Shown piece by piece: positions 53,027-61,170 of a stretch of 64,000 bases of DNA. Position 1 is the stretch's first letter, and each line of letters opens with the position of its first letter. Under the pieces are notes generated by a model. That model saw nothing but the letters and a program-made list of their open reading frames with translations. It did no database searches and was not told the DNA's origin. Origin of the DNA: UBA1402 sp964575345 (lineage in GTDB: Bacteria > Bacteroidota > Bacteroidia > Bacteroidales > UBA1402); contig CAZNQD010000006.1 in the NCBI GenBank assembly GCA_964575345.1, positions 1 through 64,000 of the forward strand, in the 5' to 3' direction. The position numbers were made by a program, and so were the translations under genes.

Positions 53027-54976
53027 TTAGTTTAATCGTTTTACTATTTCCTGGGCCGATATGCGCAGGATAATTTTTTTGCCCTCGGGAGTGTGATTCC
53101 GGATGGCGCAGTCAAAGAAATGCTGGCACAAATTCTTCATTTCCGCCAGACTCAGTCTCTGTCCGTAGGGTATGGCGGTTGATTTAGCCAAACGCAGGGC
53201 CAGCTTGTCTTTCAGTTCATTCGAAAAGTTGGGCAATGATTCCATGGAGGCGTCGAGCAAATCGGTGACTATGGCTACCGGATGTAAACCCTGAGTATGT
53301 TCAGGAATTGCCGTTATCAGATAGTGTTCGCCGTTTTTTTTGAATTGAAAGCCCAAACTGATTAAATCACGTTTGATGCTCTCAAATTCAATCAGCCGGT
53401 TTTTGTCCAATACGAGGGTTTCGGGAAAAAGCAAGGTCTGCGAAAAAGATTGCCCCGTGTCGAGTTGTTTACTGTATTGTTCAAACAAAATCCTGGTTTG
53501 GGCTCTGTGCTGATCTATCAGCAAAAGCGCCTCTGCTGTAACCAGGACAATATAGCGGCCGAAAACCTGAAAGAGATTCGAGCCGATTTCTTCCAGGGTT
53601 TCCGAAGTTGAAAACAAGGTTTGTAAGGCCTCGATTTGGGAGTTTTCATCGAAAAGAAGGTCTAGTTCTTCTTTCAGATAAGACTCTTTATCCTCCTGAA
53701 CTTTGCTCATCGGGCCGGCTTCTGTCTGCGGTAATTCTGCAGCACTTTTACCTTGCGATTTGAAATCGCGATACAATTGTTCCCAATGATTTGTTTGTTT
53801 GTCTTTGTCCGGAAAGGCAGTTCCCGGTTTTTGCACACTTTCGCTTTTGCGCTGAAATGGGTTGTAGCTGGGATCAAAGTCCACTTTGGGAGGAGGCACG
53901 TCCTTTTCTCCGGTGAATACACGGATTTCGGGAGCATTTTCTTTGTCAAAGTCCAGTGAGGGAACGGCGTGAAATTTTCCCAGGCTTTGACGTATAGAGG
54001 CATTTAAGATAGGCCAGATGACTTGTTCGTGTTCAAACTTTACTTCGGTTTTTGTGGGATGTATGTTCACGTCGATACTATCGGGAGCAGCTTCCATGTA
54101 AACAAAAAAGACCGGTTGATACGATGGAGGCACCAAGGGTTCAAATACGCTCAGAATGGATTTCCTGAAATAGGGGTGTTTTATAAATCGCCGGTTTACG
54201 AAGAAAAACTGTTCGGAGGCTCTTTTGCGCGCAGCATCGGGTGCTCCCACAAAACCGCTGATCCGGATAATTTCGGTTTCCACCTCTATGGGAAGTAATT
54301 GTTTGTTGAGTTGTTCACCATAAATAGCAACAATGCGCTGTCTCAATCCTGAAGGAAGCAGCCTGAAAATGCTTTCGCCGTTGTGGACAAGGCTGAGTTG
54401 TATCTCGGGGTAGGCCAGGGCAATTTGAATGAATTCATTGCGTACGTGCTGCCATTCTTTGGCGTTGTTGCCCAGAAACTTCCGACGGGCCGGTATATTA
54501 TAAAAAAGGTTGCGTACCGAAAAACGCGAACCCGAAGCACAAAGCACTGCTTCCTGATTTTCGATTTTGGAGCCTGCAATCAATACTTTGGTCCCCAATT
54601 CGTCTTCGGGTTTTTTGCTGAGCAATTCCACCTGTGCTACCGAAGCTATGGAAGCCAGAGCTTCGCCCCGAAAACCCATACTTCGAATTTTTAGTAAGTC
54701 ACTCGCTACACTCAACTTGGAAGTGGCGTGCCTTTCGAAAGCCAGTATTGCATCTTGGGGCGACATGCCCTTACCGTTGTCTGTTACCTGGATCAGGCTC
54801 TTTCCTGCATCTTTTACCAGCACGTCGATCTGGCCGGCACCCGCGTCGATGGCATTTTCCATCAGCTCCTTTACGGCGGAGGCAGGACGTTGAATCACCT
54901 CACCGGCGGCAATTTGGTTGGCCACCGATTCCGGTAAAACCCGTATAGTGTTGTCAGCCAGGTTTTTATCCAGCAT
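53027..54976 (-). CDS. mutL: DNA mismatch repair protein MutL
   Basis: 649 residues. The GHKL ATPase N-terminus shows IAAGEVIQRPASAVKELMEN, DNGKGMSPQDAILAFERHAT, GFRGEALASIASV and RFSVRNLFYNIPARRKFL. A variable linker (about 335-450) leads to the dimerisation domain. The metal-binding endonuclease motif DQHA(x)2E(x)4E appears as DQHRAQTRILFE, with Ala changed to Arg and the first Glu to Thr. No CPHGRP motif is seen near the C-terminus, so nicking activity is doubtful. Its start overlaps the small upstream gene by 11 bases. Confidence 0.94.
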   Translation of the reverse strand: MLDKNLADNTIRVLPESVANQIAAGEVIQRPASAVKELMENAIDAGAGQIDVLVKDAGKSLIQVTDNGKGMSPQDAILAFERHATSKLSVASDLLKIRSMGFRGEALASIASVAQVELLSKKPEDELGTKVLIAGSKIENQEAVLCASGSRFSVRNLFYNIPARRKFLGNNAKEWQHVRNEFIQIALAYPEIQLSLVHNGESIFRLLPSGLRQRIVAIYGEQLNKQLLPIEVETEIIRISGFVGAPDAARKRASEQFFFVNRRFIKHPYFRKSILSVFEPLVPPSYQPVFFVYMEAAPDSIDVNIHPTKTEVKFEHEQVIWPILNASIRQSLGKFHAVPSLDFDKENAPEIRVFTGEKDVPPPKVDFDPSYNPFQRKSESVQKPGTAFPDKDKQTNHWEQLYRDFKSQGKSAAELPQTEAGPMSKVQEDKESYLKEELDLLFDENSQIEALQTLFSTSETLEEIGSNLFQVFGRYIVLVTAEALLLIDQHRAQTRILFEQYSKQLDTGQSFSQTLLFPETLVLDKNRLIEFESIKRDLISLGFQFKKNGEHYLITAIPEHTQGLHPVAIVTDLLDASMESLPNFSNELKDKLALRLAKSTAIPYGQRLSLAEMKNLCQHFFDCAIRNHTPEGKKIILRISAQEIVKRLN

Positions 54977-55265
54977 AACGAGAAGCTAATAAATAAGCCA
55001 CGATGATGATTATGAACACCACTACAATAATTCTCAGCATTTTATTGCCGTTTTGTTGTCGCTTGCTGCGGCTTCCTCCCGGGACAGCTTCTCTGAAACT
55101 GCCCCGAATGATTTTCTCATAATCTTTTTTTATCTCTTTTTCTTCAATCAGCCCCATTTCTGCTTTCACTCTTTGTAAACGCTCCTGGCGGGCTTCTTTC
55201 TGAGTATCGTAGTAAATGGGCTGATGCTCAAATTTTCTGGGCTTACTTTGTTTGAAAAATGACAT
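54966..55265 (-). CDS. small membrane protein of unknown function
   Basis: 99 residues from the ATG at 55265 (MSFFKQSKPRKFEHQP). A charged, helical cytoplasmic part (EARQERLQRVKAEMGLIEEK) and a basic stretch (GGSRSKRQQNGNKM) precede one C-terminal membrane helix (LRIIVVVFIIIIVAYLLASR). This tail-anchored layout, squeezed between the OstA-like and mutL genes, recurs in Bacteroidota (recollection, not checked). It overlaps mutL by 11 bases and starts one base after the OstA-like stop. Function unknown. Confidence 0.75.
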   Translation of the reverse strand: MSFFKQSKPRKFEHQPIYYDTQKEARQERLQRVKAEMGLIEEKEIKKDYEKIIRGSFREAVPGGSRSKRQQNGNKMLRIIVVVFIIIIVAYLLASRYAG

Positions 55266-55266
55266 A

Positions 55267-56901
55267 TTATTTACTGTTTTTACTTTTAAATGCTCTGAGT
55301 GCTGTCCTGCCGGCAGTGTCTGAACCCTTGCCGGCAGTGCCTTCAATGTCCGTACTCATGTTTTCGGCTCTTGGCCGGTCGGTCAGACGAAAAACATCCG
55401 CAGGATCGGTCGGGCGCAGTTGTACAGGCCAGCTGAAATGCTCAAGATATTTCACTTCCTCGGTAAGCAGCTGTAAAGGATAAAACTTTCCCTTAGGTTG
55501 AGGGCTCACCTTGAGTTTTTCTACCTTGCCCTCTTTGTCCATGAATATATACAAAGAACCATTTTCCAGGCGGTTCAGGCCTATAATCTTTTGTTTTTCG
55601 TCGCGGGGAAGATAGATGGATTCCGGATTGCCTTCAATAACCACCCGGCGCACTTTGTTGTCCAGAAAATAGGCAGTAAGCTTTCTGCCCGAGGATTGAT
55701 TGAAGAGGCTGCTGTCTTCTTTGGAGGCCAGCAAAGCCAATCCCTCCACCTCCATATAGTCGGGTTGTTGATTTTTGGTATACAGAAGAATCTGTTGTCC
55801 GCTGATTTGCTGATTGTCAGCCCAAAGAATGGGATTGCCGAAAAGCCGGAGTACGGAATCACGTGTCGAATAATAAGCAGAATCGCAGAGTCCCTGCAAA
55901 TCTTTCCGATAGCTCCTGACGTTGTAATAAGCTCTGAAGGTGTCGTAAACAGAGTCTCGTTGTCCCAGCAGGGTGTCGGCGTGCAAATAAAAGGTGTCCG
56001 GGCCGGAATACTCCCTGAGTAAGGCCTTTTTGGTTAAGAGGGCGTAATTGTTGCTTTGATTGTAAAAGGCGTAATCCGAAGTTAGTGTACTATTTCTTGA
56101 AGAATCCACCATTACAACGTTCATAAAAGCTTCACCAATGTCCAGCAGCTGTTCATAAAGAATAGAATCTGCAGTAAGACTGCGTTTTTCACTGATAATA
56201 CAGGAACGATCCAACAAGAGGCTTTTGTCGGTTTTGGTATTGTACCAGCCCCGATAGGCGGTTATATCTGCATTCTCGGCTTCGATTTCGGTTCTGGAAA
56301 TGATGGAGGCCACCCCTGTTTCGGTGTTGTAATTCAAGGTGTCGGTTTTCAACAGGAACTGAGGGTGGGTCAGAACTACATCCTTTTTGAAAAAAGCCAT
56401 TTTGGTGTCGGGGTTGTAGCGTCCGTAATCTGAGCTGAGGGTATTGGAAGGATCAACAATTTTTCCGCCTTTGTAGTAATAGCCTAAGTTGGACACTCTG
56501 TCGTAATCCAGGTGGTCGGTAAACAAGGTCACCTCTTTGTTGACCATGCGCACATTATTCCGGATTTGGGCCAGTTTTTTATTCCCGTCGTAAAAAAGGG
56601 TTTTACCGTAAATGAACAAGGTATCGCCCTGTACAATTCTGACATTTCCAAAAGCCCGGAGAGAATTATCGGCTCTGTAATAATGAGCTGTATCGCAATA
56701 CAGCCAGGCATTGTCGTGCCTGAACCGTACGTCGCCTATCAAAAAATGATAGTCGGGACTGATGGTCCTGTCAAAATTGGTGCTGTTGGCGTGTTCGAGA
56801 AATATTCTGTTTCCCTGGGCCTGCAAAACAAGAGAGCTGAGGCATAATAAACCAAGGCTTATCTGCCGTAATGCAGGTTTTATGTCGGTAACATTGAACA
56901 T
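55267..56901 (-). CDS. OstA-like (LptA/LptD N-domain) LPS transport protein
   Basis: 544 residues from the ATG at 56901 (MFNVTDIKPALRQ). A signal peptide (ISLGLLCLSSLVLQAQG) is followed by a repetitive beta-jellyroll built from units such as DVRFRHDNAWLYCDTAHYY and ADSILYEQLLDIGEAF. In LptA-type bridges such units carry LPS across the periplasm. The C-terminal end (LRPTDPADVFRLTDRPRAEN) is polar. It begins one base after the upstream SurA-like gene, consistent with joint envelope assembly. The protein is larger than E. coli LptA and has no LptD barrel. Confidence 0.8.
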   Translation of the reverse strand: MFNVTDIKPALRQISLGLLCLSSLVLQAQGNRIFLEHANSTNFDRTISPDYHFLIGDVRFRHDNAWLYCDTAHYYRADNSLRAFGNVRIVQGDTLFIYGKTLFYDGNKKLAQIRNNVRMVNKEVTLFTDHLDYDRVSNLGYYYKGGKIVDPSNTLSSDYGRYNPDTKMAFFKKDVVLTHPQFLLKTDTLNYNTETGVASIISRTEIEAENADITAYRGWYNTKTDKSLLLDRSCIISEKRSLTADSILYEQLLDIGEAFMNVVMVDSSRNSTLTSDYAFYNQSNNYALLTKKALLREYSGPDTFYLHADTLLGQRDSVYDTFRAYYNVRSYRKDLQGLCDSAYYSTRDSVLRLFGNPILWADNQQISGQQILLYTKNQQPDYMEVEGLALLASKEDSSLFNQSSGRKLTAYFLDNKVRRVVIEGNPESIYLPRDEKQKIIGLNRLENGSLYIFMDKEGKVEKLKVSPQPKGKFYPLQLLTEEVKYLEHFSWPVQLRPTDPADVFRLTDRPRAENMSTDIEGTAGKGSDTAGRTALRAFKSKNSK

Positions 56902-56902
56902 A

Positions 56903-58252
56903 TTATTTAATCCATCCCGGATATTGAAAATCGCAGTTCCGCCATCTTTCGTCGATGCGGACATAAATTCCCTTTTGTTTGTTTAAGATCCATTCCTGGA
57001 TGATTTTTTCCTGTTTCTTTTGTAGTACAATATCTTTTAATTTCACGAAATCTTCTTCTACTGTTGCTTTATGGGCTTTGGTTCTGTTTTTGACCCGTAC
57101 AATGGCGCAAATTTCTTTATCGCTGTCGGCGTCGCGCATACTGAACGGAGCAGAAATTTCGCCAATATTCATCGAGTAAACCACCTTGCTGACTTCCTGA
57201 GGCAATTCTTCGAGTTGAAAATGAGAGGTCCCTGTAATGGAATTGAACATCAATCCTCCGTTTTTTCGGGTGTTTTTGTCCTGCGAATAGAACATGGCTG
57301 CTTCGGCAAAACTTAATTTACCCTTGCGAATAATATCGGCAATACTGTCCAGACGCATCATTGCTTCGTTTCTTTCAGCAGCTGATACCTCGGGTTTTAG
57401 CAAAATATGCCGGCAATTCACGCGATCTCCTCTTTTCTCGATCAATTGAATGATATGAAAACCGTAGTCGGTTTCCACTATGCGCGACACTTTTGCGGGA
57501 TCTGTCAGGCTAAAGGCAGCAGCAGCAAATTCAGGCATCAGTTCCCCTTTGCCATAAAAACCCATTTCACCTCCGAGTTTAGCTGTGCCCCTGTCCTGGG
57601 AGTACAAAACAGCCAGGGTAGAAAATCTTTCGCCCTTGTTGACTCTTTCGGTGAATTCACGCAGGCGTTCCTTGATGGATTCAATTTCGGCTTCAGGGAT
57701 TTTGGGTTCCACCGTGATAATTTCAACTTCAATTTCGGCCGGGATGATGGCAATACTGTCGGGGGGCAGCGATTTATAATAAGCACGCACTTCGGCAGGA
57801 GTAACACTCAGGCCTTTGAGCAGAGATTGCTTCATCAGGTGTATGGTTTGTTCATTCCTGGCGTATTCTCTTTGTTCTTCGCGAATTTTGGAAACAGGTT
57901 TGCCAAAATATTCTTCCATTTTTTCTCTGGAACCCAGTACGGTAATCATGCGGTTGATGTTGCGGTCTACATTGGCAATCACATCGTTGTCGGTCACTAT
58001 GATACTGTCCAGCTCAGCCTGGTGCAGAAACAATTTTTGAACAGCCAGTTGTTCCGGTATGACACAATAGGGATCGCCGCTGAACTTTTGCCCTTCCTGC
58101 AGAGCCTGCAGACGATAGGCCTCCACTTCAGATTTCAGAATGGCCTCATCGCCGACTACCCAGACAATTTCGTCAATTATATTGTTTTGAGCATGCAAAC
58201 TTTGTAATGCAACGGCCAGCATCAGGGCTGTAAAATATATAAACTGTTTCAT
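56903..58252 (-). CDS. SurA-type periplasmic peptidyl-prolyl isomerase/chaperone
   Basis: 449 residues with signal peptide (YFTALMLAVALQSLHAQ). SurA N-domain (IIDEIVWVVGDEAILKSEVE), then two parvulin repeats: FSTLAVLYSQDRGTAKLGGE to FHIIQLIEKRGDRVNCRHIL, and FAEAAMFYSQDKNTRKNGG. It helps outer-membrane proteins fold; LptD is the classic SurA client. Its ATG overlaps the preceding gene's stop as ATGA, so translation is coupled. Confidence 0.9.
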   Translation of the reverse strand: MKQFIYFTALMLAVALQSLHAQNNIIDEIVWVVGDEAILKSEVEAYRLQALQEGQKFSGDPYCVIPEQLAVQKLFLHQAELDSIIVTDNDVIANVDRNINRMITVLGSREKMEEYFGKPVSKIREEQREYARNEQTIHLMKQSLLKGLSVTPAEVRAYYKSLPPDSIAIIPAEIEVEIITVEPKIPEAEIESIKERLREFTERVNKGERFSTLAVLYSQDRGTAKLGGEMGFYGKGELMPEFAAAAFSLTDPAKVSRIVETDYGFHIIQLIEKRGDRVNCRHILLKPEVSAAERNEAMMRLDSIADIIRKGKLSFAEAAMFYSQDKNTRKNGGLMFNSITGTSHFQLEELPQEVSKVVYSMNIGEISAPFSMRDADSDKEICAIVRVKNRTKAHKATVEEDFVKLKDIVLQKKQEKIIQEWILNKQKGIYVRIDERWRNCDFQYPGWIK

Positions 58253-59148
58253 TGTGGATCGATGGTTAAGTCTTGAATAGAGGCGGTATCAACAACAGGA
58301 ATGGAAAAGTATTTTATTGAGCCCTTGCGTTTGGCCTGTTCAAACATGTCGTTCTCAAACTGATGAATGAATTCTGTTTTCCTGCTGTTAATTAAAATAT
58401 TTTTTATCTGGGCACTCACGTAATCCAGTGGCTGGGGGCTGCCGCTTGTAATGTAATCACTGATGTACAAAAGATAACAGTAATTGCCGTCTTCGACTTC
58501 CAGAGACTTATTGTTGCGAAGAAATTTTTCCTGGTCGGCTATATTGGTCGGAATCTGATCCATCACATCGTCCAAACTAGTCCAGGTTTCATGGAAATAT
58601 TCATAAATGCTTGCGTTTTGATACGAATATTTCTCAATGTTGTCCAGCGATTCTGTATCGTTTTTTTTGTACCAGGTTTTCAATTTATCCAGTCCCGGAG
58701 CCGACAAGGGAACCTTGATAAACAATCCTTTTATCAGATTATTATTGGAAAGAAAGCGATCGGCGTTTTTTTCGTAATACTGCGCCATATCGGCCTCGGT
58801 CACTTCCGTTTCCATTTTTTCGTTCAGGGCCTGTTGCTGGTATTGGTATATGATGAGCGAGCGACGGTAGTTTTCTACCATCCTGTTTATTTCCGGGCTT
58901 TGCCCCAGATTTTTACTGGCAGCCTCGTATAAAATGGCTTCCTTTACCCAGTTTTCGATGTAAGAATTGACAAAGCGTACGCTGTCGACTGAATTCAGGT
59001 CAGTTGGCAGAGCGTTTTGAATCTCATCAAGGTAAAGAGTAGCGTCTGAAACCTGAACAACGGCAACTCTGGGCGATTCGGTTTCCTTGCCCAGGCATGT
59101 CTGCAGCCAGGCAGGCACAAGCAATAACAACCAGAGTAGATGTTTCAT
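58249..59148 (-). CDS. SurA-like periplasmic protein without a clear parvulin domain
   Basis: 299 residues from the ATG at 59148 (MKHLLWLLLLVPAW); a TTG two codons upstream is less likely. Signal peptide with a loose lipobox-like LQTC. The N-terminal part (ATLYLDEIQNALP, WVKEAILYEAASKN, EVTEADMAQYYEKNADRF) matches the helical SurA_N/PpiC-N architecture. The middle region lacks the conserved parvulin SxDxGS-like and GFHII motifs seen in both neighbours. It is probably a chaperone that has lost the isomerase module. It lies between two parvulin-bearing genes, coupled to the downstream one. Confidence 0.72.
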   Translation of the reverse strand: MKHLLWLLLLVPAWLQTCLGKETESPRVAVVQVSDATLYLDEIQNALPTDLNSVDSVRFVNSYIENWVKEAILYEAASKNLGQSPEINRMVENYRRSLIIYQYQQQALNEKMETEVTEADMAQYYEKNADRFLSNNNLIKGLFIKVPLSAPGLDKLKTWYKKNDTESLDNIEKYSYQNASIYEYFHETWTSLDDVMDQIPTNIADQEKFLRNNKSLEVEDGNYCYLLYISDYITSGSPQPLDYVSAQIKNILINSRKTEFIHQFENDMFEQAKRKGSIKYFSIPVVDTASIQDLTIDPQ

Positions 59149-59165
59149 AGTCAAACATAAAAGCG

Positions 59166-59173
59166 CAAAGATA
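59166..59173 (-). promoter_or_regulatory. internal -7 element within the SurA-like gene group
   Basis: The minus strand reads TATCTTTG, 17 bases before the ATG at 59148 and after the stop of the upstream isomerase, so the lower genes may have their own transcript. No -33 box. Confidence 0.4.
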
Positions 59174-59195
59174 CTAAAAAACCCTCAGTATTTGC

Positions 59196-61118
59196 TTATT
59201 CTGCCTTAAGGACCTGGAGATGTTCTTCGAAGATACTGACAGGATATTTTTGTTTCAGTTCTTTTATCCATTCCTTTTCCAGGTAGTCCTGGTAATCACC
59301 GACGACTGCTCCGCGTACGTCGGAATACTCTTCGGGCCCTTTTTTCAGGACTTTGCCTTTGGTGAACACGATCGGAAATGTTTTGCCCGGGTTCCAGTCG
59401 CCGCTTTTGAAAACCAATTTGTCCGTCGAGGCATATTCTCCCATTACGTAAAGCCCTTGTTCCACCTTGATCAGAGTGGTGCTGTCGTTATTGAAGCTGC
59501 GTTTTAACACTACAGCCAGCGAATCGTCCTTTAATTTCGCGGCCATTTTTTTGGCCTTTTTGGCCGTAGCTTCGTCGGCGCAATGGATAACGGCTCCTTT
59601 GAATCTGGGTTTATCCCATGCATAGTCGGCTTTGTTGGCTTTGAAGTAAGCCGCCAGGCCTTCCTGATCTTCAACAGCCTTTTCCCAGACCTTTTGATTG
59701 CTGATTTCAAAAAGCAGAATACCGTCGTGGTATTCACGCATCAGATTTCCAAATTCCGGGTATTTCTTTTCAAGCCGGCTGTCTTCGTAGGCCAGTATCC
59801 TTTGTTCGGCGTAGTCTTCAAAAGCTGCAGGAACAGAGGTAATCAGGGATCTTCTTTGCAAATAGTATTCAGCAAAATCTGTAGCCGTTATGGAGTTTTG
59901 TTCGAAACTCGCCAGCACGGGAAGTCCGGCCGCCTCTGCTTTCAAGGCAGACTCCGGATTTTCGAGTCCGGCCAGGGCTTTTTCAAATTGAGCCAGGGCA
60001 TTGGTATCCGGTTGATAACTGTAGTCCTTTTTTAATTTGTTTACCAGGGCCTTCCTGCCTGCCTGAGCTCTTTCATCGCGCTGCAAGGTGTTCTTGAGTT
60101 CTTCAAGAATTTCTTCTTTTTCGGGCAGGGGAGTGATTTCGAAGCGTTTTACAATATGCCAGCCGTAATCGGTTTTGAAAGGTTGGGAATAGTCGCCGTC
60201 TTTTAAACCGAACACCTGCTGTTCGTATTCGTAGGGCAGCGATCCCGGCCTTAATTCCTGGTATTTTCCCCCTTTGCCCACCACGTAGCGGTCATCGTTG
60301 CGGGTATCAGCCACTTGGGCAAAATCCTGACCACTTTCGAGTAAGCCCCATATTTCGGTAATATGTTGTTTGGCCGAATCTGCCACATCCTGCGGAGATC
60401 CGGTGGGAGCGGATTGAAGAATATGCCCAGAGATGTATTGTCCGGGAGCCTGGTGTTTGGCATTGAGTTTTACCAGATGAAAGCCGAATGAACTTCTGAC
60501 GGGCAGGCTTATTTCTCCGGGTTGGATGTAAAAAGCGGCCTTGGCGATGGGATAGACCAGCCTGGAACAAAGGAAAGTCCCTATGCGACCTCCGTCCAGG
60601 CTCGAATTGTCCTGGGAATACTCAGCGGCCAGACGGGCAAAATCTTCCCCCTTAAGTATGCGTTCTCTCAGCTCCATGAGCTGATTGTACACAGCTAAAG
60701 TGTCCTGCGGGGCAGCGTTTTTGTCCAGCGGAATCAATATATGGCTCAGATCCACGTATTGGCTCATAAAAGCATATGCTTCGTCCATCAAGCTCTCTTC
60801 GGCCTGCTTATCGGTAAGATAGGGTGCCGTCAACTGGTTGCGGTAGCCTCTGAGTTCGGTAATAAATGCCTGAGTGGTATCCAGGCCCTGAGCTTTAGCT
60901 TCGGCCACCTTGAGCTTAAAGTTCACGAAGAGATCCAGGTATTCGTCCAGTTCTTTTTTGTCCAGAGAGTTCCCGTTATTGTTTTTCTTCCATTGGTATT
61001 CAAACTCCGATCTGAGTATTTCTTCTCCGTTGATATTCATCACTACCGGGTCATCGGCTTGAGCCCGGACATTTAAAAAAATAATTGATAAAAGACAGAC
61101 TAACAAAATTTTTCTCAT
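59196..61118 (-). CDS. periplasmic peptidyl-prolyl isomerase with two parvulin domains
   Basis: 640 residues with signal peptide (ILLVCLLSIIFLNVRAQ). SurA_N-like helices (about 25-125: VVMNINGEEILRSEFEYQW) precede parvulin 1 (about 125-225: LSHILIPLDK, AAEYSQDNSSLDGGRIGTF, FGFHLVKL). Parvulin 2 follows (about 230-335: SGHILQSAPTG, VGKGGKYQELRPGSLPYEYE, YGWHIVKRFEI). A further 300 residues of helical and possibly third-domain sequence complete it. It is the first of three related envelope folding factors in this block. Confidence 0.88.
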   Translation of the reverse strand: MRKILLVCLLSIIFLNVRAQADDPVVMNINGEEILRSEFEYQWKKNNNGNSLDKKELDEYLDLFVNFKLKVAEAKAQGLDTTQAFITELRGYRNQLTAPYLTDKQAEESLMDEAYAFMSQYVDLSHILIPLDKNAAPQDTLAVYNQLMELRERILKGEDFARLAAEYSQDNSSLDGGRIGTFLCSRLVYPIAKAAFYIQPGEISLPVRSSFGFHLVKLNAKHQAPGQYISGHILQSAPTGSPQDVADSAKQHITEIWGLLESGQDFAQVADTRNDDRYVVGKGGKYQELRPGSLPYEYEQQVFGLKDGDYSQPFKTDYGWHIVKRFEITPLPEKEEILEELKNTLQRDERAQAGRKALVNKLKKDYSYQPDTNALAQFEKALAGLENPESALKAEAAGLPVLASFEQNSITATDFAEYYLQRRSLITSVPAAFEDYAEQRILAYEDSRLEKKYPEFGNLMREYHDGILLFEISNQKVWEKAVEDQEGLAAYFKANKADYAWDKPRFKGAVIHCADEATAKKAKKMAAKLKDDSLAVVLKRSFNNDSTTLIKVEQGLYVMGEYASTDKLVFKSGDWNPGKTFPIVFTKGKVLKKGPEEYSDVRGAVVGDYQDYLEKEWIKELKQKYPVSIFEEHLQVLKAE

Positions 61119-61156
61119 AAAACAATCAGAATAATGTGAGCATTATCATACAAACG

Positions 61157-61164
61157 CAAAAATA
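61157..61164 (-). promoter_or_regulatory. -7 element upstream of isomerase group
   Basis: The minus strand reads TATTTTTG, 38 bases before the ATG at 61118, in the short space after recQ. No properly spaced -33 box. Confidence 0.35.
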
Positions 61165-61170
61165 CGTTGT

